A stretch of 64,000 bases of DNA from Anaerolineales bacterium (GCA_919902735.1 CAKKRM010000098.1:1531-65530), one strand, 5' to 3'. Positions 43,033 through 52,893 are shown, counted from the stretch's first letter. Made by a program: numbers and translations. The notes: generated by a model from the letters alone, not told the origin.

Positions 43033-43971
43033 ATGCCCACAATCGTAGCGGTTGACATCGGCGGCACTCAAATGCGTGCCGCTTCTTATACCTCTGAAAA
43101 GCTCAAGCCCATCAAGCAAAAGAAAATAGCCACCCTCGCATCCGAGCCAGGCGGGTTGGAGCGTCTCACGCATGTCATCGAGGAAGTTTGGCCCAACGGC
43201 GATAAAGTGGAAGCGATTGGGTTGGGGTCGCCGGGTCCGCTGGACCCGCACACGGGGTATTTGCTTGCGCCGCCCAATAACCCGGAATGGCATAATTTTC
43301 CGCTCGCTCCGAATGTCTCCAGGCATTTTGGGGTGAAGGTATATCTTGATAATGATGCCAACCTGGCCGGGCTGGCGGAATATCGCTTTGGAGCGGGCAA
43401 GGGCCACCATAATGTTCTGTATATTACCGTCAGCACCGGGATTGGGGCTGGCGTTATTATTGCAGACAGGTTGTTGCAGGGGTATCACGGCCTTGCGGCA
43501 GAGTTGGGACACATCATCATAGACCCGAACGGTCCGCCATGTTCGTGTGGTTTTAACGGACATCTTGAATCATTTTCGTCCGGGCCTGCCATCGTGAGGT
43601 ATGTGCTTGGGGAACTGGAATCAGGCGTCGGGTCGAGTCTGAAGCGGGAAGGCGTCATCACGGCGCGGGATGTGGCGGAAGCCGCTCATCAGGGAGATGC
43701 GCTTGCCATCAAAGCCTATCGGCGCGCGGGGGAATATCTTGGGATCGGGGTGGCTTCGCTGCTCCATGCGTTTGATCCATCCATCGTCATCTTTGGCGGA
43801 GGTGTTTCACAAGTTGGCAGTTTGTTGTTCGATACATTTCATACCAGCTTGAAAAAGCATGTGTTTCATCCACGCTATTTGGAAGGGCTGGTAATCACAA
43901 AGGCGGAATTGGGAGACGACGCGGGCCTGCTGGGCGCGCGGGCATTGGCGGAGATGAAGTTGCAGAAATAA
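43033..43971 (+). CDS. ROK family sugar kinase (probable glucokinase)
   Basis: 312 residues. Phosphate-1 loop VAVDIGGTQMRAAS (5-18), LDNDANLAGLAEYRFGAG (catalytic Asp), TVSTGIGAGVI, ELGHIIID with the ROK His, and the zinc region CSCGFNGHLES (about 171-181). In the usual CxCGxxGCxE the third Cys is His here, so zinc binding may use CCH or be weakened. Start at ATG 43033 (MPTIVAVDIGG) is the family start; an open frame continues upstream through a MITE and is rejected. Predicted to phosphorylate glucose or a related sugar; it sits near gap, pgk and yvcK. Confidence 0.9.
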   Translation: MPTIVAVDIGGTQMRAASYTSEKLKPIKQKKIATLASEPGGLERLTHVIEEVWPNGDKVEAIGLGSPGPLDPHTGYLLAPPNNPEWHNFPLAPNVSRHFGVKVYLDNDANLAGLAEYRFGAGKGHHNVLYITVSTGIGAGVIIADRLLQGYHGLAAELGHIIIDPNGPPCSCGFNGHLESFSSGPAIVRYVLGELESGVGSSLKREGVITARDVAEAAHQGDALAIKAYRRAGEYLGIGVASLLHAFDPSIVIFGGGVSQVGSLLFDTFHTSLKKHVFHPRYLEGLVITKAELGDDAGLLGARALAEMKLQK

Positions 43972-44112
43972 TGTCTTTGCGAGGAGGATGCTCTTTCCGA
44001 CGCGGTGTCCTGAGCCTGTCGAAGGGAAGCAATCTCCTACATTGTGCAGTAGATTGCTTCGGGCACACCTGCCCTGCGGGTGGTGCAGGGAAGTGCGCCC
44101 TCGCAATGACAT
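43971..44112. repeat. GCAATCTC-type palindromic repeat, copy 2, with nested insert
   Basis: Ends ATGTCTTTGCGAG/CTCGCAATGACAT, inner AAGCAATCTC/AGATTGCTTC. A second family member, CCTGAGCCTGTCGAAGGG, is nested at 44009-44026. Confidence 0.8.
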
Positions 44113-44132
44113 AATAGCTATAAGGAGAATGT

Positions 44133-45461
44133 ATGACCAAATCCAATTTACCTGGCCCAAAGGCCAGGGCAATGATAGAGCGGGATCATAAGGTGATCTC
44201 GCCTTCTTATCCCAGGGGCTATCCGTTTGTGATGGACCATGGAAAAGGCAGTGAAGTTTGGGATGTGGACGGGAATCGCTTTTTGGATTTTATGGGGGGA
44301 ATTGCCGTGGTGTCCACTGGATATTCGCACCCAAAAGTAGTGAAAGCCATTCAGGAACAGGCTGAAAAATTTATCCATATTTCATCGGACTTTTATCACG
44401 AGAATTGGATTCGCCTTGCGGAGAAACTGGATGAAATTGCGCCTTTCAAAGAGGATGCGCTTTCATTTATGACCAACTCAGGGACGGAAGCCGTTGAAAC
44501 CGCAATCAAACTGGCGCGCTATCACACCAAGCGCACAAATTTCATCGGCTTCACGGGCGCCTTCCACGGGCGCACCATGGGCGCAGTCACCTTTACCGCC
44601 AGCAAGGCAAAGTATCACGGCGGCTTCTACCCGCTGATGAACGGCGTGACCCATGCGCCGTTCCCGAACCCGTACCGCCCGGTGCTTGAAAGACGCAAGG
44701 GTGAAGATTACGGCGAAGCGGTGGTGCGCTACATTGAAGAGGAAATCCTTGCGCAAATTTTGCCGCCCAAAGATGTGGCGGGTATTTTGGTTGAAACCAT
44801 CCAGGGCGAAGGCGGGTACATTGTCCCGCCCGATGGCTTTTATCCCGCGTTACGCAAACTGTGCGACAAGCATGGAATTTTGATGATCCTCGATGAAGTG
44901 CAGTCTGGCATGGGGCGTACGGGCAAGTGGTGGGCAATCGAGCATTTCGGCGTCGAGCCGGACATCATCACTTCTGCAAAAGGCATCGCCTCGGGGATGC
45001 CGCTTGGCGCATGTGTTGCGCGCAAATCGGTGATGGATTGGGAGATCGGCACGCATGGCAACACCTACGGCGGCAATCCCATCTCCTGCGCCGCGTCCCT
45101 CGCGACGATTGATCTGATCGAAAAAGAGTTCATGCAGAACGCAAAGGAAGTCGGCGAGTATGCAATGGATGCGCTGGAAGAAATCAAGGCGCGCCATCCC
45201 AGCATTGGGGAAGTGCGCGGCAAAGGATTGATGATCGGAGTGGAATTTGTAAAAGATCGTGAAAGCAAAGAACCCGCTCACGACTTGACAGAGCGCGTTG
45301 TAGAGCTTGGATATGAGAGCGGCTTGCTGATGCTTTCCTGCGGTAAAAGCGTCATCCGCATTGCGCCCCCGCTGGCAATCACCAAAAGCGAAATGGATGA
45401 AGGTTTGAAATTGTTCGAGGAAGCAGTGACGGTGGCGGAGAAGGAAGGGGGCAGGTTGTGA
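44133..45461 (+). CDS. Class III aminotransferase (4-aminobutyrate/acetylornithine type)
   Basis: 442-residue PLP enzyme of aminotransferase class III. Landmarks: SGTEAVETAIKLAR (cofactor phosphate), GAFHGRTMGAV, LILDEVQSGMGRTGKWWA with the PLP-ring Asp, and SAKGIASGMP with the Schiff-base Lys (about residue 288). HGNTYGGNPISCAA and EVRGKGLMIGVEF follow. The long N-terminus and LLMLSCGKSVIRIAPPL favour the GABA aminotransferase-like group over ArgD, but the amino donor is not certain. AAGGAGA lies 5 nt before the ATG. Confidence 0.88.
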   Translation: MTKSNLPGPKARAMIERDHKVISPSYPRGYPFVMDHGKGSEVWDVDGNRFLDFMGGIAVVSTGYSHPKVVKAIQEQAEKFIHISSDFYHENWIRLAEKLDEIAPFKEDALSFMTNSGTEAVETAIKLARYHTKRTNFIGFTGAFHGRTMGAVTFTASKAKYHGGFYPLMNGVTHAPFPNPYRPVLERRKGEDYGEAVVRYIEEEILAQILPPKDVAGILVETIQGEGGYIVPPDGFYPALRKLCDKHGILMILDEVQSGMGRTGKWWAIEHFGVEPDIITSAKGIASGMPLGACVARKSVMDWEIGTHGNTYGGNPISCAASLATIDLIEKEFMQNAKEVGEYAMDALEEIKARHPSIGEVRGKGLMIGVEFVKDRESKEPAHDLTERVVELGYESGLLMLSCGKSVIRIAPPLAITKSEMDEGLKLFEEAVTVAEKEGGRL

Positions 45462-45488
45462 CTCAGAGCTAGCGAGACTGGAACACGA

Positions 45489-45497
45489 TGATAAAAT
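45489..45497 (+). promoter_or_regulatory. Extended -10 TGATAAAAT before the sensor kinase
   Basis: TG-A-TAAAAT ending 8 nt before ATG 45506, no SD. Confidence 0.45.
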
Positions 45498-45505
45498 AAC
45501 AAACC

Positions 45506-47056
45506 ATGTCTATCATCCCCTCCATGCTGCCGGACTTTCGCGTCCGCCAAAGAGATTATTTACTTGAAATTTCGCGCGCCCTCACCCAGGAACTTGACCT
45601 GGAGAAACTGCTGGCGCGCATTTTACGGATTTCGATTGAAATGCTGGCCGGGCAGGCGGGACTCATCGCGCTCAAACTACCCGACGGCTGGCGCGTGGCA
45701 ACGGCACACGGCATCGCCCCGGCATTTCTCTCCTACTTAACCCCGCTCCTCGCCGAAGAAAAAGTCCGCGAGTTGGATGTGCTCGAACTCAACCGCATGT
45801 TAAAAGAGTTGACCTACACCGCCAGCATGGGCCTGCTCAACGGCACGGGGCTGCCCCTCGCGGCCCACGGACAGGTCATCGGCGTGATCTTCATCTTCCG
45901 CAATTACGCCGACCTGTTCACCCCAAACGACCGCATCCTTCTGCAATCCTTTGCAGACCAGGCTGCCATCGCCGTCTTCAACGCACAACTTTATGGGCAA
46001 GTCACCTACGAAAAGAAGCGCCTCGATGCGCTGCTTGATTCTGCAGCGGATGGCATTCTTATTTTGGATGCGGATTTAAACATTGAAAGATGCAACGGCG
46101 CATTTGAAAAACTGTTCGGAGAAACGCGCAAAGAGATCGTTGGTAAAAATCACAAAGAGATCATCAAGTGGAAGAAAGAGCCGCACGGCAAAACACTTGA
46201 AGAATCCGTTGCAGATGGCTGGCCGCTTACCCCGAACGCCACGTTATATGTGGAAGGCGATCTCAAACGTCCGTTGCCGCCGCCGCTGCCAGTTGGCATT
46301 ACCTACGCTCCCCTGCTTTCGGAAGAAAACAAACTACGCAACGTCATCCTCAGCGTGCGCGATATTACCCATTTCAGAACCGCCGATGAACTCAAAGCAA
46401 CCTTCATTTCAATTGTGAGTCATGAACTGCGTACGCCCGTTGCGTTGATCAAAGGCTATGCCTCCACCCTGCGGCGTGACGATGCAAAATGGGACAAGCG
46501 CACCATCAGCGATTCGCTGGCCGTCATCGAAGAGGAGGCAGACCGTTTATCCAAGATGATCGATGATCTGCTGGATGCCTCACGGCTGCAAGCGGGCGGC
46601 CTCAGCTTGAATCATGCCGATGTAGCGCTGCCCAGCCTTGCGTTAAGAGTGACCGAGCGTTTTGCGTCGCAATCGCCGAAGCACAAACTCGTCACAGACT
46701 TTCCCGCAAATTTCCCAATCATCTTCGGCGATGAAAATCGTTTGGAGCAGGTCGTTTCAAATCTTGTGTCGAATGCTTTGAAGTATGCATCCGAAGGCGA
46801 GATAAAGGTTGGCGGAACGGCGCTCCCTGAACAGGTGATCGTTTGCGTGAGCGACGAAGGAACTGGGATCGACGCCAGGGATATCCCGCATATCTTTGAC
46901 CGTTTCTATCGTTCGACGAATGCCGTCAAGCAGACCAAAGGCGCAGGGCTTGGACTCTACCTCGCGCGCGCCATTGTTGAAGCGCATGGCGGGCGCATCT
47001 GGGCGGATGCTTCGACAGATTCTGGGGCAAAGATATGCTTCTCACTTCCACGTTAG
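45506..47056 (+). CDS. GAF-PAS sensor histidine kinase
   Basis: 516 residues, apparently cytoplasmic. GAF domain at about 25-165 (LARILRISIEMLAGQAGLIAL ... LLQSFADQAAIAVFNAQLY in segments), PAS domain at about 175-290 (LLDSAADGILILDADLNIERCN), HisKA with phosphoacceptor His near 306 in SIVSHELRTPVALIKGYAST, and HATPase: N box ENRLEQVVSNLVSNALKYA, G1 DEGTGIDARD, F box FDRFYR, G2 GAGLGLYLARAI. No response regulator gene adjoins it; the orphan receiver protein at 8773 is a formal candidate only. Confidence 0.93.
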   Translation: MSIIPSMLPDFRVRQRDYLLEISRALTQELDLEKLLARILRISIEMLAGQAGLIALKLPDGWRVATAHGIAPAFLSYLTPLLAEEKVRELDVLELNRMLKELTYTASMGLLNGTGLPLAAHGQVIGVIFIFRNYADLFTPNDRILLQSFADQAAIAVFNAQLYGQVTYEKKRLDALLDSAADGILILDADLNIERCNGAFEKLFGETRKEIVGKNHKEIIKWKKEPHGKTLEESVADGWPLTPNATLYVEGDLKRPLPPPLPVGITYAPLLSEENKLRNVILSVRDITHFRTADELKATFISIVSHELRTPVALIKGYASTLRRDDAKWDKRTISDSLAVIEEEADRLSKMIDDLLDASRLQAGGLSLNHADVALPSLALRVTERFASQSPKHKLVTDFPANFPIIFGDENRLEQVVSNLVSNALKYASEGEIKVGGTALPEQVIVCVSDEGTGIDARDIPHIFDRFYRSTNAVKQTKGAGLGLYLARAIVEAHGGRIWADASTDSGAKICFSLPR

Positions 47057-47136
47057 TTCAAGGGCAACCGCGAGGGTCGCCCCTACGTATCCAAATGGTA
47101 AAATGAACCTGCAAACCCAATAAAAAGGATAAACTC

Positions 47137-48945
47137 ATGGCCACGACAATTCCACTACGCAATAAAGTCAACAAGAAATATACATGGAACGCCGAAAGTG
47201 TTTATAAATCTCCAAAGGAATGGGAGGCCGCATTAAAGGCGGTTATGAACGACATTCCCAAAGTAAAGAAGTTTGAAGGCAAGCTCAGCGAAAGCGCCGC
47301 CACCTTGCTGAAGGGCTACACGGCCATCGAAGATTTAATTCTCCGCGCGCAGACCGTATACATGTACGCGCAATTCTCCTACGCGGTGGATACCACCAGT
47401 CAAACCGCTGGCGCGATGGTCGGAAAAGCACAGGGTATGTATGGTCAGGTGGCTGCGGCGGTTTCATTCCTGAATCCTGAACTGCTCAAGATCGGCAGGA
47501 AAAAACTCAACGCCTGGATGAAAGAGAATAAGAAGCTGGCTGTTTACGGACAAGCCATCGATGATCTCTTCCGCCAGCAGGCGCATGTGCGCTCTGGTGA
47601 AGTGGAAGAAATCATCGGCATGTTGGGCGATCCGTTTGGCGGGCCTTCCACCAGCACCAGCATGTTGGTGAATGCCGATTTCAAATTCATGCCCGCCGTA
47701 GACAGCAAAGGCAAAAAGATCGAAGTGACTCAGGGAAATTTCTACTCCACTCTGTTGGAACACCCCGACCGCAAAGTTCGCCAGAGCGCGTTTGAAAGCT
47801 ATCACGACAAGCACATCGAATTCAAGAACACGCTTGCCACCAACCTCTCCAGTTCCATCAGCGCCAACGTGTTCAACATGCGCGCGCGCAAGTTCGATAC
47901 CACCCTCTCCGCTTCCCTCTTCAATAACAACGTTCCCGAAGAAGTATTCCATAACCTGATTAACACCTTCACGAAAAAATTACCGGTCTGGCATCGCTAC
48001 TTTGAAATCCGCCGCAAAGCCTTGGGCTTGAAGGAAATCCAATACTTCGATATGTGGGCGCCGATTGCCAAAAAGAAAACACAAATCTCCTACGAGAAGG
48101 CCGTTGACCTCATCAGCGACAGCCTTGCGCCGCTTGGCAAGGATTACGTGAATACCCTGCGGCAGGGTACTCTCAAAGACCGCTGGGTCGATTCCACTGT
48201 GAACCAGGGCAAGATGAATGGCGCATTCTCTTACGGCGCTCCCAAAACCCATCCCTTCATTATGATGTCCTTTACGAATGACATTGGCAGCATGAGCACA
48301 CTTGCACATGAGCTGGGTCACTCCATGCACTCGTATCTCACCTGGCAAAACCAGCCGCTCGCTTACTCTGGCTATACGCTCTTCGTGGCAGAGGTGGCTT
48401 CGAACTTCAACCAAGCCATGATGCGCGGGCATTTGCTCAAGACCATCACCGACAAGAACTTCCTGATCTCTTTGATCGAAGAAGCGGTCGGCGGTAACTT
48501 CTTTCGGTATTTCTTCCAGATGCCGACTCTCGCTCGCTTTGAACTTGAGACTCATCAACGGGCGGAGCGCGGCGAACCGTTGACTGCCGATTCAATGCAA
48601 AATCTGATGGCTGATCTGTTTACTGAGGGATTTGGCCCCAAAGTGAAAGTAGATCGCCCCCGCGTGGGCATGGTTTGGTCCACATTCAGTCACTTATTTG
48701 CAGACTATTATGTTTATGCTTATGCCACAGGCATTTCAGGCGCGCACGCCCTCTCCGGCAGAATCCTGCGCAACGAACCCAATGCCGTTGAAAATTATCT
48801 CGGCTTCCTTAAGTCTGGTTCATCCGTCTATCCGCTGGATGTGCTCAACAAAGCAGGCGTAAACCTGACCACCCCCAAGGCCGTCGAAGAGACCTTTGCT
48901 GTGATGGAAGGTTATATTGACCGGTTGGAAGAGTTAGTTGGGTAA
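47137..48945 (+). CDS. pepF: Oligoendopeptidase F (M3 family)
   Basis: 602-residue zinc metallopeptidase that cleaves short peptides in the cytoplasm. Zinc motif HELGH in STLAHELGHSMHSYLT (about residue 390) with the third ligand Glu in LFVAEVASNFNQA (about 30 residues later). N-terminal WNAESVYKSPKEWEAALKAV matches PepF beginnings. SD AAAAGGA is 6 nt before the ATG, with a TAAAAT hexamer at 47099-47104. A short hairpin repeat (GGGCAACC/GGGTCGCCC) lies at 47072-47088, just upstream. Confidence 0.95.
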   Translation: MATTIPLRNKVNKKYTWNAESVYKSPKEWEAALKAVMNDIPKVKKFEGKLSESAATLLKGYTAIEDLILRAQTVYMYAQFSYAVDTTSQTAGAMVGKAQGMYGQVAAAVSFLNPELLKIGRKKLNAWMKENKKLAVYGQAIDDLFRQQAHVRSGEVEEIIGMLGDPFGGPSTSTSMLVNADFKFMPAVDSKGKKIEVTQGNFYSTLLEHPDRKVRQSAFESYHDKHIEFKNTLATNLSSSISANVFNMRARKFDTTLSASLFNNNVPEEVFHNLINTFTKKLPVWHRYFEIRRKALGLKEIQYFDMWAPIAKKKTQISYEKAVDLISDSLAPLGKDYVNTLRQGTLKDRWVDSTVNQGKMNGAFSYGAPKTHPFIMMSFTNDIGSMSTLAHELGHSMHSYLTWQNQPLAYSGYTLFVAEVASNFNQAMMRGHLLKTITDKNFLISLIEEAVGGNFFRYFFQMPTLARFELETHQRAERGEPLTADSMQNLMADLFTEGFGPKVKVDRPRVGMVWSTFSHLFADYYVYAYATGISGAHALSGRILRNEPNAVENYLGFLKSGSSVYPLDVLNKAGVNLTTPKAVEETFAVMEGYIDRLEELVG

Positions 48946-48955
48946 ATAATCATCT

Positions 48956-49054
48956 CGTCATTGCGAGGGCGTTCTTGTTCTTAGCCCGAAGCAATCTCGA
49001 ATTGAGTCGGAGATTGCTTCGTCGGGAAGAACAAGTGCCCTCCTCGCAATGACG
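48956..49054. repeat. GCAATCTC-type palindromic repeat, copy 3
   Basis: CGTCATTGCGAGG/CCTCGCAATGACG ends, inner CGAAGCAATCTC/GAGATTGCTTCG, about 99 bp. Confidence 0.88.
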
Positions 49055-49060
49055 AAAAAA

Positions 49061-49088
49061 TCATAAATCGGAAATCGGAAATCACTAA
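49061..49088. repeat. Heptanucleotide array abutting the CpXC gene start
   Basis: TCATAAA, TCGGAAA x2, TCACTAA: four 7-mers ending exactly at the base before the ATG, taking the place of a ribosome-binding site. Confidence 0.9.
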
Positions 49089-50444
49089 ATGCCACAAACA
49101 CAAATCTCATGTCCTCGCTGCAGGCAAATGATCCCTGCCAACGTCGAGCAATTGTTCGACGTGACATATGAACCCGCATCCAAGCAACGCCTAATGAGCG
49201 GACAATCCAATTATGCCCGCTGTCCACATTGCGGATACGAAGGCCGCCTCGCAACTCCCATCGTCTATCACGACAATGAAAAAGAATTGCTGCTGACCTT
49301 CTTCCCGCCTGAGTTGGGATTGCCGTTGAACGAACAGGAAAAAATGATCGGTCCGCTCATCAAACAGATCGTGGATCGATTGCCTTCCGAGAAGCGCAAG
49401 GGGTATTTGTTCAGCCCGCAAGCCAACCTCACCTACGAGTCGATGATGGAGACCATCCTGAATAAAGATGGTATCTCATCCGAAATGATCAAGGGGCAGC
49501 AGGAACGCGTGCAGTTCATGGAGAAGTTGATGCAGGTCACCTCGAAGGATGTGCGTTTGGAGTTGATCAAGCAGAATGAAAGAATCATCGACGAGCAATT
49601 CTTTGCGCTGTTCAGCCGCATCGCGCAGAACGCCATGCAAAGCGGACAGGAACCGATTGCCCGCGCCATGATCGAGATCCAAACCATGTTGTTGGAAGAG
49701 ACCGCGTATGGCCGTCAGCTGAAGGAATCTGTCGGGGAAATGGAAGCAGCTCAACAGGTCCTGCAAGAAGCGGGACAATCCCTCACCCGCGAAAAACTGC
49801 TGGACTTCGTCCTCGAATCAAAAAGTGATTTACGCATTCGGGCGTACGTCAGCATGGCACGCGCAGGCATGGATTATGTCTTCTTCCAGAATTTGACGGA
49901 TAAGATTGAGAAGGCCAGCGCTGAGGAAAAGACCAAGCTGGAGGGCGTCCGCGAGAAATTGCTTTTCTTCACCAGTGAAGTGGACAAGCAGATGGAAGCG
50001 CGTTTGAAGCAGGCGCAAAAGTTCGTGGAGACCATCCTCGAACAGGAAGATATTGAAAAAGCCACACAGGCCAACCTGGAGAACTTCACGCAGGATGCCG
50101 TGGAAGTGGTCAACCAGTTGCTGCGACAGGCTTCAGAGAAAAATGATTACACCCGCATGGGTAAATTGCAAAAGATGGTGCAGGTGTTGCAATCCGCCAG
50201 CGCCCCACCGCCAGAGGTGGCCTTCATCGAGCAACTGCTCCAGGCTCCAGACGAAGCGGGCATGGAACAGATGCTCACGGAGAACGATGCGATGGTCAAC
50301 CAGCAATTCGTAGACGCCCTGAGCGGATTGATTGCCCAAATGGAGTCGCAGCCTGATAACCCCGAAGCGAAAGATATGGCCGAAAAACTTACTGTGATTT
50401 ACAGAGTGGCGTTGAAGCGGGTGATGAAAAAGAATATGGGATAG
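49089..50444 (+). CDS. CpXC domain protein
   Basis: 451 residues. The N-terminal CpXC zinc-binding domain has CPRCRQ (about 8-13) and CPHCGYEG (about 45-52). Residues 110-451 are long charged helices, largely Glu/Gln/Lys rich (coiled-coil-like: LEQEDIEKATQANLENFTQD). Function of CpXC proteins is not established. No Shine-Dalgarno is seen because a heptanucleotide array ends at the start codon. A bidirectional hairpin at 50478 follows. Confidence 0.83.
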   Translation: MPQTQISCPRCRQMIPANVEQLFDVTYEPASKQRLMSGQSNYARCPHCGYEGRLATPIVYHDNEKELLLTFFPPELGLPLNEQEKMIGPLIKQIVDRLPSEKRKGYLFSPQANLTYESMMETILNKDGISSEMIKGQQERVQFMEKLMQVTSKDVRLELIKQNERIIDEQFFALFSRIAQNAMQSGQEPIARAMIEIQTMLLEETAYGRQLKESVGEMEAAQQVLQEAGQSLTREKLLDFVLESKSDLRIRAYVSMARAGMDYVFFQNLTDKIEKASAEEKTKLEGVREKLLFFTSEVDKQMEARLKQAQKFVETILEQEDIEKATQANLENFTQDAVEVVNQLLRQASEKNDYTRMGKLQKMVQVLQSASAPPPEVAFIEQLLQAPDEAGMEQMLTENDAMVNQQFVDALSGLIAQMESQPDNPEAKDMAEKLTVIYRVALKRVMKKNMG

Positions 50445-50477
50445 AGAAAATATAACGGGTTTGCTGTTATATCAACA

Positions 50478-50508
50478 ATCAGGCCTGCCAAAATTTGGCA
50501 GGCCTGAT
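50478..50508. terminator. Bidirectional hairpin after the CpXC gene
   Basis: ATCAGGCCTGCCAAA/TTTGGCAGGCCTGAT, 15-bp perfect stem with minimal loop; T-rich on the plus side. Lies between convergent genes. Confidence 0.8.
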
Positions 50509-50553
50509 ATATTTTGTAACACGTGCAGTAGTATCAATTGCGTGAACGCGAAC

Positions 50554-52524
50554 TTATGGCAAATGATACTCAATAATCAATTGCGGGCGGTCCGCTGCCG
50601 TAGCGGCGTTGCCGCTGTATATCTTGAGGAAGTCTGCGCCGAGGTCGTTGTTGTCATCAGTGGAGAAACGCAGGCGGAACTGGGTCACACCGCTCAGGTT
50701 GACGTACTGGAAATTGGCAGAAGCGAATGAATTGCTGTACCAATTGTCCACTGCGTTGTTGATATAGCTAAGGACCGCATTCATGCTGGCGCCAGCTTTG
50801 AAATCATTGAGTTGCAGGCTGGAACTACTGTTGAAGGGTCCTTTGCGAACATCCGCGAGTAAATTTCCGTGGGTGTTAAAAGGCAGGGTACCAATCGTTC
50901 CCGCATACTTGAACTTAAGGGTAGCCACGGTGATGATAGCGGTATCCGGCAGGGAAGAGGTATCGAAGGAGAGGATGGAGCGGTACTGATAGTTGGAGGC
51001 GTTATCACCGATGGCTAGAATAGAGTTGGCGCTGTTCATTGTACCGCCGGTAGTGGTGGTTTCACCGGATTCCAATATCCAGCCATCCTCTGAGGCGACT
51101 GATGTAAATGTAACAGGCCTGGTGATGGTGTAGACCTCCCCGGTGGTGAAATTACCGTTTCCTGCGCCTGGGCCTCCAAGAGGATTCGATGCGCTATTTT
51201 GAATGGTGTCGTTGTCGATCACATTGAGGCGGATGGTGCCATTGCCATTACCCGTGGTGACAGTGACAGTAAAGACACCGGTCGAACCCAGAATACTACT
51301 CACAGAGGCGCCAGAGACGCCTGTTGTGGTCAGGGTAAAGTCGCTGATATCCACACCTGTGACAGACTGGTTGAATAAAACTGTATATTCCACGGTGGCG
51401 GCGCTGGTGGTTGAACCACTTGGGTTACCGCGGACAATACTAGCCACAACAGGGTAGTTTTGCACGGTAAATGACCACCAGGCGCCACTATTTGCATAGA
51501 CTCCGAGGTCCCTCACCCGCACCTGCCAATAGTAGGTATGGCCTGTCAAAACCGGAAAATCGCCGGGACCGCCGGAATAAAGAGAAGCTCTTGTGATCCA
51601 GTTATTGCCTTCGCAGAGTGAGTTATTCGTTTCATCGATGCAATATTGATATCTATCAGTGGATGCTATGTGGGCGTCGCTCCATTGCAGCAACATATAC
51701 GTTGTGGCAGGAGGACTTATTATCGCTCCATTGGAGGGGGTGGTTTTATTAAAGCTGACGGTTGAAATGGTAAATGACCACCAGGTGCCGCCATTTGCAT
51801 ACGTACCTGCATCCCTGGTCTTGACCTGCCAATAGTAGGTATGCCCTGGTAAAATCGCGAAATCACTAGGGCCGCCAGAGTAAAGTGAGTTTCTTGTCAA
51901 CCAGATAGTGTCGCAACTATTGTTGTTTATTTCGTCAATGCAATATTGATACCTATCCGTAGTCGGAATTTGAGCGTCAGTCCATCGAAGCAACTGGTAG
52001 GTAGTGGTGGGCATGGCAATAGTCGCCCCATTGGACGGGGTGGTTTTATTAAAAGCAACGATGGTCGGCACAGTTAGGCCGCGAACCAATACATTCCCAA
52101 GCCAAACATTCACACAATAGCCCACCCCATCCGTTGAGCATTGCTCAATCTCTACCGTTAGATACGAATCCAGTCCATTGGTGTAAACCAGCTCGACATC
52201 CACGCCTCCTACAAATAACCACCCAAGAGACTCCAAATTTTCAGAGGAATAATACTCGAACAGGGGTGTAGGATTCTTGTCCGGGAAACTTGCAACGGCC
52301 TCAAACGCCTCCCCGCTTAACACCAGGGATTGGCCCTGCACTTGCAGGTCTTTTTGAACAACCCCCAGGGTTTTCCAATCCAAACCGGAAAACAGGGGCG
52401 GGGCAATTTCCGCGCCCGCAGCCTGCGTTGGAGATTGCGCCAAAACGCTGCCCTGGCTGGAAAAGCCCAAAGCCGCCACAAGGATTAAATTGAATAGGTG
52501 CAACAGGTATTTTTTTGTTAACAT
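50554..52524 (-). CDS. Secreted multidomain surface protein with DNRLRE domain
   Basis: 656 residues. Sec signal peptide at 1-30 (LLHLFNLILVAALGFSSQGSVLAQS). After a 120-residue N-terminal domain come two tandem Fn3-like repeats of about 95 residues (each starts FNKTTPSNGA, contains TDRYQYCIDE and SLYSGGP, ends WWSFT), an Ig-like module (EYTVLFNQSVTGVDISDFTL), and a C-terminal DNRLRE-type domain (ILSFDTSSLPDTAIITVATL). Each Fn3-like repeat has two Cys. Likely exported cell-surface or extracellular protein. SD AAAGGA is 9 nt before the ATG. No sorting signal seen. Confidence 0.83.
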   Translation of the reverse strand: MLTKKYLLHLFNLILVAALGFSSQGSVLAQSPTQAAGAEIAPPLFSGLDWKTLGVVQKDLQVQGQSLVLSGEAFEAVASFPDKNPTPLFEYYSSENLESLGWLFVGGVDVELVYTNGLDSYLTVEIEQCSTDGVGYCVNVWLGNVLVRGLTVPTIVAFNKTTPSNGATIAMPTTTYQLLRWTDAQIPTTDRYQYCIDEINNNSCDTIWLTRNSLYSGGPSDFAILPGHTYYWQVKTRDAGTYANGGTWWSFTISTVSFNKTTPSNGAIISPPATTYMLLQWSDAHIASTDRYQYCIDETNNSLCEGNNWITRASLYSGGPGDFPVLTGHTYYWQVRVRDLGVYANSGAWWSFTVQNYPVVASIVRGNPSGSTTSAATVEYTVLFNQSVTGVDISDFTLTTTGVSGASVSSILGSTGVFTVTVTTGNGNGTIRLNVIDNDTIQNSASNPLGGPGAGNGNFTTGEVYTITRPVTFTSVASEDGWILESGETTTTGGTMNSANSILAIGDNASNYQYRSILSFDTSSLPDTAIITVATLKFKYAGTIGTLPFNTHGNLLADVRKGPFNSSSSLQLNDFKAGASMNAVLSYINNAVDNWYSNSFASANFQYVNLSGVTQFRLRFSTDDNNDLGADFLKIYSGNAATAADRPQLIIEYHLP

Positions 52525-52860
52525 ATTTTCAGTCCTTTCTTCAACATAATAGTATCACAGCCTGTAGAATCTTCAAGCCGCCCTAAAAGCGATTTTTCGT
52601 CATTCCTTTTTAGTGATAACGCAGGCTTCCCCCATTCACCAGACGCAAAGCTCAATAAAAAGTTCCTTGCAGCGCAGGCGCGTCACAACCCGGAGTACCC
52701 CAGAAGTATCTGATGAAAAGGATATTAGACCTCTTGCACACGTAGGTGCAATCAGCCACAGAGCACACAGAGACCTTTGAGAAAAAGCTCTTAAAACTCA
52801 TTTTCTCTGTGATCTCTGTGGCAAAAAAGACTTTCGCAAGAGCTCTATTGGATGAGCTTA
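52525..52860. other. Gene-free region between the surface protein and proline dehydrogenase
   Basis: Contains a weak palindromic repeat: CCACAGAGCACACAGAGA near 52757 and CTCTGTGATCTCTGTGGC near 52804, a repeat type also hinted at 6703-6721. Nothing else recognised. Confidence 0.5.
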
Positions 52861-52861
52861 C

Positions 52862-52893
52862 AAAAAAGAGGCCGTCATCAGGATGACGGCCTC
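52862..52893 (-). terminator. Terminator after proline dehydrogenase
   Basis: GAGGCCGTCATC and GATGACGGCCTC, 12-bp perfect stem; on the minus strand it is followed by six T residues (complement of 52862-52867). Confidence 0.93.
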
